DNA of 64,000 nucleotides from Setomelanomma holmii (taxonomy: Eukaryota > Ascomycota > Dothideomycetes > Pleosporales > Phaeosphaeriaceae), in the NCBI GenBank assembly GCA_010015745.1, contig ML978156.1:62001-126000 (forward strand). The letters are read 5' to 3'. A model generated the notes under the pieces. The model was not told where the DNA came from, did no database searches, and was given only the letters and a program-made list of their open reading frames with translations. The position numbers were made by a program, and so were the translations under genes. Below, piece by piece: positions 44,937-57,000 of the stretch. How positions within the stretch are numbered: the first letter of the stretch is position 1; each line of letters starts with the position of its first letter.

Positions 44937-47132
44937 TTATGTCGAGGATGCGGTGTGGCTCTTCTTACGGCCGAAGATGGTCCGTGTCCTGCTCTTGTCG
45001 CGGACTTTCTTCTCCGAGGAAGTGTCCTTCTTGACTGATCTGCCAGAGCGGACTGATCGTGAGTCTGGCGCTGTGGAGCTGCCGTCGTCCATGTACTTGT
45101 CTTTGTAGATCCAGCTGTTGCCGACCATGCTGACACCCTTGGCTTCGGCCGCGCGATAGAACCTGGCAGCCTTCTTCATGTCCTTCTTGCAGCCTACAGC
45201 TTCAGCGTAGCAGTAGCCAGCCTCGACTAGAGCGTCGGCATCTCCCCAGTTTCCGGCAATCTCGTAACAACGCAAAGCAAGTGGCTTATCCTGAGCTGCG
45301 CCCCAGCCATTCATGTAACACTTGCCAAGCTCGTAGATCGCTACGGCGTATTGTGCCCTATGCTGTTTCTTCTTGAGTTGGTCGGTCGGTTGCCCTTGCT
45401 TGGAATGATCCTCGTCATCGGCAACCTCAAGCTGGCCAGTGTCGACGGCGCGGCGAAGCCATTGAAGTGCTTCGGCCTTGTTCTCACGCATGCCCCAGCC
45501 GTGACGGCAAGCCAAGCCGTACCAGAACATGGCCTCTGGAAGCCCTGATCGAGCTGCCAGACGAAGATGATAGGTCGACTTGAGCAACTCGCCAGCCTCA
45601 TGAAGCTCGAGACCAATGTCGCAATGTTGTTGTGCAGTGATTTCAGCTGAGCCATCGGGTCGACCTCGTATGGTGCTGTTACTGGACGTGAGCGAGGGTG
45701 CTCCACGATCCATGGAAGCATCACGAGCGGCTGCAAAGTCCGGGCGTATCCGCGAAGACTCGAAGGACCGCGGAGGGGATTCTGGTGACGGCGGGCGATC
45801 CTGGTTTTGAGTAGGCTGGTCCCATGTAATTTGACTCTTGAAGAAGTCCTCGATGCCCAAAGACCGTCTATCGACTGTCTTCCCACGAGGCAGATTGAAT
45901 TTGGTGTACGTATAAGATGGTACGGGGTTGCTCGTAAATTCTCCAGATCGACGGTAGTCTTCGCTGGCCATACTCACGGGCGTGTGCACTGTCTCGGTTG
46001 CAAAACTTGTGAGAGGGCCATCGGTGGAATCTTGATGGGCAGGCTGGCTGTCAAAGGAGGGCCGCATGTAGACAATCTCCTCGGAATACTGTCGTGACTG
46101 CGCGTCGAAGGACGGTCGCACATCAATGGATGGTCTCGCGCTTTGCCTGCTCATTGGCCGCGAGAAGTTATACGAAGGGCGTGGTAGATGTCCACTGGCG
46201 GAGAAATCCGAAGATATGGAAGGCGACCGAGGCATGAAACCCGTCACGGGAGTCATGGGTGAGTGGGTGCGTGACAAACTGGAGCTCGGTGACAGATTCC
46301 GGTTCTGCTGGAGCGAGTCATAGGAGCCGCTCAGAGACATATCCTCGATGTCTGAGCCACCATCATTAGGGACCGATCGAATGCTAGGTGATGCTCTTGG
46401 AGAGCGTGGAGAGTGTAGGGAGCTGGATGAGCGTGGCAGCTGCAGGTTGGTGTGTGATTGCAATCTGGTTTGCGAGTCCGTAGAAGGGTGCCTCTGCGGG
46501 CTCAAGTACAACTGCGAGGTAGGTGCAGGTACACCGGGCGTGACAGGAGTGGCTTCGCGCAGGCCAACGTGCGGTTCTGCAGAGTCTGGCGAGTGCGATC
46601 GGGGAATGTCGAAGTAGCTCTTTGGTGGACTGCCGGGGCTGTTCTCTTCGATGGGCTCCATGGGACTGCGTGCAAGCGCATTCTGGCCGTACTGAGGCTC
46701 GTCGCCGCCGAATTGCGGATAAAAGGACTTGTGCTTATCCGGAACCTGTTGCCGGGGCGAGGGTTCGGCTTGCTGAACACTGATGGGCCCCAATTCCTCG
46801 TCTGGAGAATTGACTCCAGAAGACAAGTTGGAGAAGTAACCACCGCGGTTTCCGAACTCGTTCTGTATCGTGAGCGGCGCAAGACGACTGAGGCGCCGTC
46901 CGCTCTTGTCTGCCTGCTCAAAACGCTTGGCAAGCAGGCGTCCCTGAAGTGCGAGGGCATCAAGTGGTGAGAGTGCGGGCGGGACCTCACCAGCGCGTGG
47001 GCTGGGGAGGTCAGCGAGCGACAGGCTGCTCATGCTGGCGCTGGCAATTGCGCCGATTCCGTTGTTGCGCGGAGGCTCAAAAGACTGCGAGCGGAATTCA
47101 AGAGCACCTGGCCTGTGCGGGTGGTTTGCCAT
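44937..47132 (-). CDS. Sel1-repeat protein, Nif1/Dsf2-like
   Basis: A single exon of 731 residues. About 480 residues of Ser/Pro-rich disordered sequence with many SP sites (possible kinase targets) are followed by Sel1 repeats at about 490-660, e.g. DIGLELHEAGELLKSTYHLRLAARSG is in the first, then AMFWYGLACRHGWGM, YELGKCYMNGWGAAQD and VEAGYCYAEAVGCKKD. The end of the array carries the typical GNSWIYKDKYM and a basic Ser-rich tail (KKVRDKSRTRTIFGRKK). This architecture matches fission yeast Nif1, an inhibitor of mitotic onset through the Nim1 kinase, and budding yeast Dsf2. The function in filamentous fungi is not established. The gene is intact and marks the start of the conserved right flank. 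Confidence 0.82.
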   Translation of the reverse strand: MANHPHRPGALEFRSQSFEPPRNNGIGAIASASMSSLSLADLPSPRAGEVPPALSPLDALALQGRLLAKRFEQADKSGRRLSRLAPLTIQNEFGNRGGYFSNLSSGVNSPDEELGPISVQQAEPSPRQQVPDKHKSFYPQFGGDEPQYGQNALARSPMEPIEENSPGSPPKSYFDIPRSHSPDSAEPHVGLREATPVTPGVPAPTSQLYLSPQRHPSTDSQTRLQSHTNLQLPRSSSSLHSPRSPRASPSIRSVPNDGGSDIEDMSLSGSYDSLQQNRNLSPSSSLSRTHSPMTPVTGFMPRSPSISSDFSASGHLPRPSYNFSRPMSRQSARPSIDVRPSFDAQSRQYSEEIVYMRPSFDSQPAHQDSTDGPLTSFATETVHTPVSMASEDYRRSGEFTSNPVPSYTYTKFNLPRGKTVDRRSLGIEDFFKSQITWDQPTQNQDRPPSPESPPRSFESSRIRPDFAAARDASMDRGAPSLTSSNSTIRGRPDGSAEITAQQHCDIGLELHEAGELLKSTYHLRLAARSGLPEAMFWYGLACRHGWGMRENKAEALQWLRRAVDTGQLEVADDEDHSKQGQPTDQLKKKQHRAQYAVAIYELGKCYMNGWGAAQDKPLALRCYEIAGNWGDADALVEAGYCYAEAVGCKKDMKKAARFYRAAEAKGVSMVGNSWIYKDKYMDDGSSTAPDSRSVRSGRSVKKDTSSEKKVRDKSRTRTIFGRKKSHTASST

Positions 47133-48276
47133 GGTGAAGGCAAATACGTGAATGCGCTCAGCAGGGTTGGCTCATGGATGCGGAGTTGGTCGGGCGATGA
47201 CGCTGAGTCGTCATGCGCGCAGTGAAACGCAGGCGGGCAGGGCAATAGTCGAGGAGTGATGCGGCGTGCTGAGGGTGCGGAACACTTTGGCGGCGGCGGC
47301 AACTACAGGATCGCTGGGCTGGCTGCAACAGTAGGCCGGGGGCTGTGTGGGCGCGAGGTGGTGTGCTGGTATGGGTTGCTGGGAGGTCGCAGAACTCTGG
47401 ATAGACGGGGGCACTATTGGAAGCAGCAGCGAAGGAGCGGATACGGCAGCAAGAGCGCCGAGGATGGTGAGCAGGAACAGAGACACAGCAGACCGCGTGA
47501 TGTTCTAGGTGAAGAGATCGACTGTCCATCGCGTGCAATAGCCCAAACTCTTTGACCTCCTGAATTGCGCTTGGCAACATTGACAGGGCCATCAAACCAG
47601 CGTCGTCTCCAGGGCTGGGGTTCCCCTTGTCTAAGTTAGGTGTCGACGAATCGGGCGCCGTATGCCGGCCGCCCTGCATCGTCGCCGTTGTGGCCCCAGC
47701 GTGCCTCGCAGCCATTGCGCAGCATCTGGCAACGATTGGCGCCCTGACGATGATGCCCTCATCTTGCTCAGCGGTGTTCGCATGCTTCGGTGTTGGCTCC
47801 TCAGCACCCACGTTGCGCAATTCACAATGATAGTGTGCGCCTGCCGCAAAACTTTGTGGTCCGGGCTGCTCCTTCGTATTGCCTCCTCGGGTTCCTTCCG
47901 GTTTCAGATAGCCTACCACGTTAGTGGCTCAGATGCGCGTCACGGCTCATTTGGCAGGTGCGAACCACAGTTCGTGATCGCAACAACATCGCGAGCTGAA
48001 ATGCTCTTTATTGTCGTCATACCACTACACGGAGAATTGACTGGAGAGTACCTGTCGCGTGCTTGCGAGCCCAATTCCCACCTCATGGCCAGACTGCCAC
48101 CGAGGATTGCCAAGTCCTCTTACTATTACATAACCGCGCCTAAGCAACGTCTCCTAACACTGACCTCCGACACCATCGTGTCCATTTGGAGCCGTGTCAC
48201 AGCGTCGGCCTAGGCTCCGAATTCCGTCCTCAATAGTCTACTACGTACCACGTATTGCCTGATTCGGCGTCCTTGC
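47133..48276. other. Intergenic, promoter side of the Sel1 gene
   Basis: Frames of 253 codons (47919-47158, minus) and 183 codons (47662-48213, plus) overlap each other and have low-complexity composition without any recognisable domain. I do not call them. The first few hundred bases must contain the promoter and 5' UTR of the Sel1 gene. Confidence 0.45.
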
Positions 48277-49713
48277 TCAGTCATGTGCTTCTACTCTTTC
48301 CCAGGACTGCACACTGTCCTCTAGCTTTGGTGCTGAAGTGGTATCTAAGCATACGCGTCGGAGGCCCATCATCCACCCCACTAGGCCCTCCGGTACCCAG
48401 TTGCCCACGAGATCGTATGTGACGCTTCCGCGACCAACGCGCCACACAGAACGGGGCCGTTTCTGCGTCAAGGCGTCGAAGACGGCATTGTGCAATTCTC
48501 GCATCGAGCTCCCGGAGCTGCCTGCATCCACTCCTCGACTGTGTGCAGCTCGTGTTTGGCTCTCAAAATTGCGAGCATATAACGCTCTGGTCGTCGCCGG
48601 CCAAGCATGTGGACTGCCAGCTGCTCTTGTTTGGAGATGGTGTTTTGGACCCACATGAGAGTAGTCGAAGGTTCCGAGATGAAACTGAATCACATCAATG
48701 CCTAGGGTCCCCAGCTCTGCACGTAGCGAGGCCAGGAAACCTTCCAGCGCGTGCACTATTGTCGTCTCCACGCTGTGAAATGGTGGTCGCAAGGATGACA
48801 CGATACTCGGTGTCAGCAGCAGCACGCGCGATGTGAACTCGCATATCGTTGGTAGTAGTGCCTGAGTCACTGCAACGGTGTTGAGCACTTTAGCATTGAG
48901 AGCGTCGGACCATAGCTCAGGAGAGACAGTTTCAACAGGGCCTGTAGGGAAGATAAGGTCTGGCACAAGCACGACACCCCGCAAGTTCAAGTTGTGCGGA
49001 CTGGCTCCCGTGAAGGCGACGTGTGGTCGCGTGAGCATATCGTTGAAGCGCTTGATGGCTTCTTGCGTCCCGAAGGTGTCCACCACATCAAGATGTAATG
49101 GCCGTACATCTGCTCTCGATTCGCCTATGACCTGCTGCTCTTCGTCCATGTTCGAACACACGATGTACACGATGAAGCCGCGACGCTCAAAGTCAAAGGA
49201 CAGGGACCGCGTGATTGGCGAGTTGGGTGGACCAGCGATTACTGTATACATCAGCTATTCGTCGTGCACCCTTCGAAGTTCTGAACCTACCGATGACCTC
49301 GCGTCTCGCGCCATTGCTCGCCCGCCGTGCCCTTCGTTTTCGATTGTGCCTCCGTCTTTCCCGCCATAAGAGAAAACCGCCAGTTGTAGCGAATGCGACA
49401 ATGGCCGCTGTAAGCGCGCGATTTCGGTCTACCCAGTCTTGGACCCGATGTAGGTAGTATGGATCAGCTATCCGGTGCGGGGGAGGGGGAGGTGGATGTG
49501 GTCGCGCATGCGTGGGCAGCCAGCCCTCTGGCACATGTCTCTTTACATAGCTGGCGACTGAAGCAAAGTGTCGGTCGCTGGCATCGAATATCGATCCCGT
49601 GAAGTTGCGAATGTCTCTAGAGTATTCTGTAAGCTGCGACCGTCAGCGACGAGCAAGGAAAGAGTAGTTGTTGTACCTACCACTTCCAGGAAGTGCTGGT
49701 CGTCGCTCGACAT
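48277..49713 (-). CDS. DUF1776 protein, SDR-like, membrane-anchored
   Basis: Three exons (49713-49677, 49626-49291, 49241-48277) with introns of 50 and 49 bp give 445 residues. ATG 49713 (MSSDDQHFLEVV) matches the family start better than the in-frame ATG at 49734. A Pro-rich stretch (PPPPPP) precedes a single hydrophobic segment (LTAAIVAFATTGGFLLW, about 85-101) and a basic cluster. The rest is a Rossmann-type domain beginning VIAGPPNSPITRSLSFDFERRGFIVYIV, as in short-chain dehydrogenases, but without a clear YxxxK pair. The family (pfam08643, yeast Ynl181w) is essential in yeast and of unknown reaction. Intact. Confidence 0.85.
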
Positions 49714-50277
49714 AGCTCCTATGATGCTGGACAACGCTACGCAACACTATTCACAACGTTGGTGAAGAGAGCGCAAGTTGCTTTGTTGCGTGCGACCGAC
49801 CGCGAATCACTTACGTCAAGGCCCGCGATGCCCGTTGCGCGAGGGCATGTGACCTCCGCCAACGCCACCATGGACGTTCAGGCCAGCCGCATCCTTTCCG
49901 CCCCATCGACGGACTGCGCGCTTGCTGACCTTGCAGGTGGATCGCTTTCCTTCAGTCCTTACAATAGCATTATAATCTAGGTAAAGGCCCGCTGTAACGT
50001 GATCTCCTCTATCACCAGGCGACTTTTCAGCGACGCGTGAATGCTTACGTGGCCGAGCGTCCTCGTTTGCCCCTCCACTTGAGTAATAATTGCTGCAAGC
50101 TTCTTCTATGGACTTCTAAACGATACCGTTGGTATTGTACCACTCTCGAGGGTTTCCATCTACAATACTCGCTGCGTCTCTTCCCTACCAGCGTCATATA
50201 ATCGATCCAAACAAAAGCTTTCAACGAGAGTCAAAACACCACATCCAAGATCACTGCGCAGGGAAGAGACAGGCAAC
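49714..50277. other. Divergent promoter region, DUF1776 / WSS1
   Basis: About 560 bp between two divergent genes. No coding frame supported. Presumably contains both promoters and 5' UTRs. Confidence 0.45.
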
Positions 50278-51777
50278 ATGAGGGAGATAGACGCGCATTT
50301 CGATGCCTACGAGCATCTCAAGCACCTGCCGAGAGAAGCTGAGGCGCTGCACATGCTCCGCAAGGCTGCCTCCATGGTCAAGCCGATGATGCGAAAGCGC
50401 GGGTGGAAAGTTGGGACGCTCGCTGAATTCCTACCAGATGAGCCGCAGCTACTAGGTAGGTACACTTGGGTATGTACCAAACCTTTTGGCTAAGCAGCTC
50501 CAGGACTCAACATCAATCGCACCGAGAGGATCCTCATCAGGCTGAGATATCACCATGACTCGAGGCAATTCCTGTCTATGGAGCAAGTCACAGACACTCT
50601 ACTACACGAACTCTCACATATTATATTTGGCCCTCACAATGCGGACTTCAACAATCTCTGGAACGAGCTTCGTGACGAACATCAGTCGTTGCTGATGAAA
50701 GGTTATACAGGCGAAGGTTTCCTATCCCAAGGCCAGAAGCTAGGCGGTAGACGTGTGCCTCTTGACGAAATGCGACGTCAGGCCAGAATAGCAGCCGAGA
50801 AACGCAAAGCCACGACTAATGCTAATGCTGGTGGACATCGACTTGGCGGCTCACATGTTGCACGCGGAATCGACATGCGAAAGGTCATAGCGGATGCAGC
50901 ATCAAGAAGATCTAGTATTACCGAAGGATGTGCTAGTAACAGCGCAGAAGCCGGAAGACTAGTACACCAGCAAGAGCAGGAAGGCTTCAGGACAAGAGCC
51001 GAGCAAGACGATGCAAACGACTTAGCCATCGCTCAGGCTCTACAAGATCTCATGTATGAAGAAGAGATGGCAAGACTGGGGGCGCCCACTGGATCAGGTG
51101 GCCTGACTTGGGATCCCGCAAATGGCCTTTCATTCGACAGCAACCCGCCATCACGCACAGCTTCGCCAGCACCAAGTTCGTCATCTGGTCTAGAATGGTC
51201 AAAGAACGGTGGTTTGTCATTTGGTCAAAACACATCTCCCCCACCACCAATCCGACAATCTTCATTACCCTCGGTCAACGCCCAGGGCCGCCCAGTATCC
51301 CGACTCGTCACAGATTCAAATCCCAGAGCATCCTCCTCACGACCACACCCCAACCAACGAACAACGTCCTGGGGCCCTCCCCGCCTCATCAGCGAAGAAG
51401 AAGAACGCCTCCGAAACAAACAACTCCCACCCACCCCACCACCAACCTCGCCACAACAACTCACCGTCCCCACCGACCCCGACAAATGGGCCTGTCCACA
51501 ATGCACCCTACACAACCCGCTCGACTACCTGACCTGCGAAGCATGCGGCCTCGAACAACCGCCCCAACCAATACCGCAGCACAAGCGCTTCGGGCCCTCG
51601 CATATGGCGCCAAGTTTACCGAAGCCGCCGCCGCAGTCGGGCTTGAGAGGGCAGGGCGCGACGCCGTTTGAGCCTGCGAAGGGGAGGATAGGGTGGAATT
51701 GTTTGGAGTGTGGGACGTTCATGGAGAATGAGTGGTGGACTTGTGGTCTTTGTGGGACTATGAAGTTGGATTCGTAG
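50278..51777 (+). CDS. WSS1: Wss1-type DNA-protein crosslink metalloprotease
   Basis: Two exons (50278-50455, 50504-51777) joined at a 48-bp intron, 483 residues. The N-terminal WLM domain has the zinc protease site HELSH at 94-98 with the third His at 104 (HELSHIIFGPH). A charged helical region follows, and then two copies of a GL-W-----GLSF--N motif (about 275-315). A RanBP2-type zinc finger (WACPQCTLHNPLDYLTCEACG, about 390-412) and a second finger-like end (WNCLECGTFMENEWWTCGLCG) close the protein. Wss1 cleaves proteins covalently trapped on DNA, together with Cdc48 and SUMO. The start is the first ATG and agrees with the family N-terminus. Intact. Confidence 0.9.
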
Positions 51778-51920
51778 GACGAGAGAGTGGGGAGGTGGTC
51801 GGATAAATCCGAGAATAGAGATGGAACGGGGAATGGGTGAGTAGATGGAGTGGGTGGGGACGGGTTGTAAATATGCTCATATCACACACGTGCAGCTGAT
51901 AGATAGCGCAGACCACAACA

Positions 51921-52788
51921 CTATGAATCCCACAAGCACTCAAGACACTGCAAGACACTACACTCCAACTTTAAGCCCCTCCCATCTCGTCCCCCAACCC
52001 CTTCCCCACACCCCATTTCCCACCCTGCAAGCTCAACAGGCGCCTGCCCCATCTCCACCGGCACACCATGCTTATACACTATCTCACCTGAACCAGCATC
52101 CAAATCCATGGGCTTCAGATCGTAACTCAAACTCAATTCCGCCATGCTTGCGCCACTGACTTCCTGCGCTCCACCTCTCTGATTACCCCCTTTTTGTCTT
52201 TTGAACAAATTTACGCCGACGCCGATCAAAATGTCCAGAAGCACGACGCCGCTGACTACTCCGCCGATGATTGCGCCGGTGGATGCTTTGGATGATGAGG
52301 AAGGTGCGGCGGGAGAGGGGGAGGAGGAACAGGGTGAGTTGCAGTAGTCGATGGAGTAGTAGATGTTTGTTGCATTGTAGCATTCTACTATGGGATTTTC
52401 TCTCTGGTATGCTGTTGAGGAACACATGTCGCCTGTGATGTTGTCGGCGGTGTAGATTGTGACTGTATAACACCTTAGATGGTTGGCGACATGATTGTAG
52501 AGTGAGGAAGGGGTGTGGATGAGTCTGTTATTGGAGTTGAGATGTTGAAAGGGACAATAACGCACATGTACAGCCTGAATCAAGCCCGACGACATGGAAA
52601 CTGCCATATGTGTCAGTGCTTCGGAAGTCAGTGCATGTGCCATTTGGATTACCGTTGGGGCTTTCGATGCCGCGGAGCGAATGTCGGCAGTTTGTGTCAG
52701 AGAGCAAGGCGATTTGACTGACTGCGAGAGTGGAATGAAGAAGTATGGGGATCGAAAGAATGGAGATGGCCGCCACAAGTCTGAGCAT
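51921..52788 (-). CDS. Single-pass secretory/surface protein
   Basis: Two exons (52788-52566, 52462-51921) with a 103-bp intron give 254 residues. The start MLRLVAAISILSIPILL is a clear signal peptide. The ectodomain has paired cysteines and N-glycosylation sequons (ITADN-type NIT, NAT). The junction at the intron restores C-T-F-T-I-Y-T-A-D-N. A Ser-rich stalk precedes a membrane segment (AIIGGVVSGVVLLDILIGVGV, about 150-172) and a basic cytosolic tail (KRQKGG). No known domain. Similar type I proteins with Ser-rich stalks are common in Pezizomycotina and may act as wall sensors, which is inference. The splice choice is moderately certain. Confidence 0.65.
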
Positions 52789-54084
52789 TGCTATTGCGTC
52801 GAACATATTCGGAGTTCCTGAAGTGGCTCTAACTCATCTCAAATCTGTCATTTGGTATTGAGAGCAACGAGGTCAAATCGACATAGATGCAGAGCAGCAA
52901 CGTGCCTGCCTGGCCCCAGTTCTTATCTCAGGCTGCGACATGGTGCTCAGCAGACTGCCCGTGGCGCACCACCTGAGATTCTGCCGGGCATGTAGTGCAT
53001 CGAATCAATTGTGTCTCCTCACCAGTTCGTATTCTACTGCCTCCACGAAATGGTCGTTCAGCTCGTCTTGGCTTCTTGATCCAATGAAAACCCAGCATTA
53101 TCTAGCTGGCCCACGGGAACTTCCGTGAAAAGGTAGCTTTTCGCATCGCGAGAACAAGTTTGCGAGCTCTCAGCATTGAGTCTGATGCGCTGAAGCTGTA
53201 AAGTAAGTGCATGTTACTGTTGCCCTGATCAGCGGATGGAGAGGTGCAGAACAGCCACCAAAGTGCGGTTCGGCAGACTTCCTAAGTCGGTTGCATGAAC
53301 TTCACAGTCGTGAGAAATAAGCTGTAAGTTAGGTTGCGAACGGCGATCGTCATGGACGTGCGTTGCGAGAAGTTGGCGTGAGGATGCGCGACCGACGCCC
53401 CTTCCCGACAGATTGGCACGTGGAGACAAAAAGGCGCTAGCCACAAAGACTATTCTCGACAGCACTTCACACGAAACACGAACTTTTCTTCTTCTTCGAG
53501 ATCGTTCGTCTAGGCCTTCCTCAAGGCTCTCGTTACGATCACCTCTGTGCTTGTGCAATGTGTGTTGTACGTTGTGTCACCGTAGCAGTCAGCAGTGGCC
53601 GTATCCCACGCCTTCCTCCTAGCTGTTTGTTCGAGGCAGACACGTACCCAAAAAGCCGATCGCCGGCACAGCACTATGTGGAAGGCCTGCATCTTTACCA
53701 GCCCTATCGGTTTATCAATCAACCGAGATCGACCCTCCGCGGTGCGACGACGTGAAGGTCTGTGTATGTGAAGAATTGGTGTCGAACATCTAGGCTATCT
53801 ATATCATGACTCATCTCACAAAGGTGAAAGACACGAGAAGAGGATCCACAACCTTTTCAGCTTATAGAAATCTTCTCGAGAATAGGTAAGCCTCGTTTTC
53901 TCAATCATTTCTCGTTTCCGATACCTTCTTCAAGCTCTCACAAAAGGTCCCCTCCAACTTGGTCGTCGTGACAATCACTCGTCCCGCCAGGTATTGCACC
54001 TACGATTTTACGTTGCTACACCCAAGCAGGACGACCATAATATCGCAAAGGCTCGTGCTACTAGCTTTATGACTGCGGGCAAAC
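52789..54084. other. Divergent upstream region, about 1.3 kb
   Basis: Between the surface protein (minus) and the DUF7918-like gene (plus). No supported gene. The last 300 bp are pyrimidine-rich and probably contain the 5' UTR of the plus-strand gene. Confidence 0.45.
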
Positions 54085-57000
54085 ATGCCGACGCTCAAAT
54101 ATCTCAATTGCTCTATTGAGCTATCGCAAAGCCAACAAACATTGCAAGAGTTCGGCACAACCTACGGAGATGGCTTCGTCGAGACCTTTGTGCCGGTTCC
54201 TAGCAAGCCACAGTCCTTCTCAATCCACTTGACCTCCGACAAGTTCATCGCACCCGGCATATCTATGTATGTCTTCGTGGACGGCGTGTATCAATGCAAT
54301 CGCAACCGGCAAGACTTGAAGCTTCGGAAAGGGTCCGACAGTCGGTCGGTCGTTGATTTTAAGGTTCGACAGAAGGAAGAGAAGCAAAAGGATGGGTCCA
54401 TGATAGCCCGCGAGTGGAAGTTTGAGAAGCTCAATACTGGTACGTTTGCCCGCAATATCCGGCTACCCGAAACTGATTTTCGCAGTCTCAGCAGACGATG
54501 CGCCTGACGTCTGTTCGTCCAACGTTCTCGACAACATTGGTTGCATCGAAGTTCTTGTACTGCGCTGCGCTGGCTCTCGCACAGCCAAGATCATCTCCGC
54601 GATGAACGTGGATGGAGCTAATGACCTTCCGGTGCATCCTTTTTGGATGGATGGTCAGCCTCGCGAATCCGATGGACGGCCAATGTATGACGATCGCGGG
54701 CCTTCTGTGAGCGGCCACAACAATTCCCGCCCACCACCACCAATTCCAGCATACCACTCGCCTTATGCTGAGGCAATCCCAAGCCATTACAGCACCTCGT
54801 TCGCCAGTGATACCTTGCCTTCGGCTTCTCGACATCAGCATCGGCCGCAGTCGAGATACTCCGAGCCTACAAGCCCTGGCGCAAGACCTACAAGCACCAT
54901 ACCTTCCGGAGCTTTCCAATACGGTAGTGGGCCTATACCATCTGGGCTGATGCATGGTTCCGCGAGGAGCTTTTACCACACACGTCCTGCCAGCGCTGTC
55001 GTAGCGAACGCCCCCGGTGTTGACCCAGCCTGGCTGAATGAGCTCTTGACAAAGGCAGTGAAACGTGGCGTGGAGGAGGTGCGACGCACTGAAGTGGGTA
55101 CGCAAGACCATACGCAACAACCAGCGAACGTGATGGCGGTAAAAGAGCCTCCAGGAGATTGGCTTCAGTCGCCTTTTGGTCCGGATGCTCATTCCGCCCA
55201 GCAGCCGCACCATGCTGCCAATGGCCATGCACATGCAGCAGAAGGCGGTGGGACTACTTGGGGTGGCTCCCAAGACGGCTGGAATCCGCACCCGACGCGA
55301 GATCGGTCAGCAACTCGTGTCTACTGGAACGATGATCCGGAGTGGGACAGTCAGTCTAAGGTTGGGAGTTGGGGTGCAGCAGAGGAGACACAATCAGATA
55401 CCTGGGACACAGATGAGACTTGGGGCACGAAAAAATCCGACGGGCGAAAGGACAGTCGATGGAGCAAGCCAAGAGCACCGACGGGTGGTAGCAAAGTCTC
55501 GGCTAGACCTGCGTCTCCTGCTACCACGCGCACACGCTCGCAACGTCACTCAAGCCATCACTCCTCCCGCAGACCTCGATCCAAATCTCGGCCAAAGAGC
55601 TCCAAGTGGGATGAGGGACCAAGCTCATCGTCTGGAGATCGCGAGGGGTGGATCAAAGCCGAAGCGTCTTCTGATTCAACCGCTTCATGGGAGAAGTCAG
55701 ATGACACTGCGCGGCCGGCACGGTCTCGAAGCAACGGACGGAGTTCGAAATATCGAAGCAAATCGCGCAAGCCTTCCCATCCTTCAAGATCTGAGCATGG
55801 CGGCGGCCACAAATCTTCACGACACCGTGATAGTCAAATAAGAGCACCAAGCACGCGCACGAAGCATGTGTCCTCCACCGACTCGACAGCTACACCCACA
55901 GTCATCAACGCTCCAGCACCCATATATCAGCATCCTGTTCATGCGCCAGGAAGACCAATACAACAGCTTAGTGATTTTGCAGCACCACCGCCATCCATCG
56001 CGCCACCACCACCTGATTGGACCTCCGTGGTGGCTGACAAGCTACGTAAACACAACGCTGCCCTAAGCACGGTTCCACCAGCTCCATTCGGTGTAGCTGA
56101 AGGTCGTACGGTATCGTGTGCGCCCTGGGACGCGACGAAAGATAAGCATGCGAAGACAGCATCGTCGCGATCAAACTCGTGGGGCAACGACAAGAAGGCA
56201 GTTAAGACGAAGACTTCGGATCACGCTGACAATGACAAGTCTGGCTGGGGCAATGAATCTGTCTGGAACAGTGGGAGCGCTGCCGACGTTGACGCAGGCT
56301 GGGGAAACACAAAAACGGCAAATGGAGGATGGGACACAGACGATAATGGTTGGGGAGCAAATGACACCGCAAAGCTTGATAAGCAGGCATCAAAAGAGAA
56401 CAATGGCTGGGACACCAACTGTGGCAAAGCAGGTACCACAAAGCAAGTCGAAGACGCCTGGACAACCAGGAACGACGCCTGGGCCAACGAATCCCCCAAG
56501 AAGAACGACACTGCCTGGTCAACCTCTCCAAAACCAATTAAATCAACCTCGACTTCAAAACGCCACACTTCAAAATCCCTCAGCAAATACCGCCAACACT
56601 CCACAGCAGCCTTCCCCGACCCAAAGCCCCACTGGCACTTCCCACCACCTCCCACCCAGCTCCTCCCCTCAATATCCGGACACACTGCCCCACTGCCGCC
56701 AGAACCCATCCTCAAAGTCTCCAGCCTTGCCGCCAGCCAAAAGGCTCTCTCGCACCATGTACGCGCCGGTCCCGGAACATCATACGGCCACGCCGTTGCG
56801 CGCCCCGAGTATCTCGACACGCTTGAAAGCCCGTATGCTGTGTTCCGATTCAAGTATCGGAGTCGTGGGGTTTTGGGGAAGATGTTTGGGGAGGATGTTC
56901 TCGATGCTGCGGGGAAGGGGGAGAGAGGGAGGGAGAGGGAGAAGGACAAGCTCAAGGATATGAGTAAAGAGAAATTGATTGAGGAGATGGTTAAAATGCA

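Noticed and set aside
47158..48213. Long frames of 253 codons (minus) and 183 codons (plus) upstream of the Sel1 gene
   Set aside because: They overlap each other, have low-complexity composition and show no domain; GC-rich promoter DNA gives such frames by chance.
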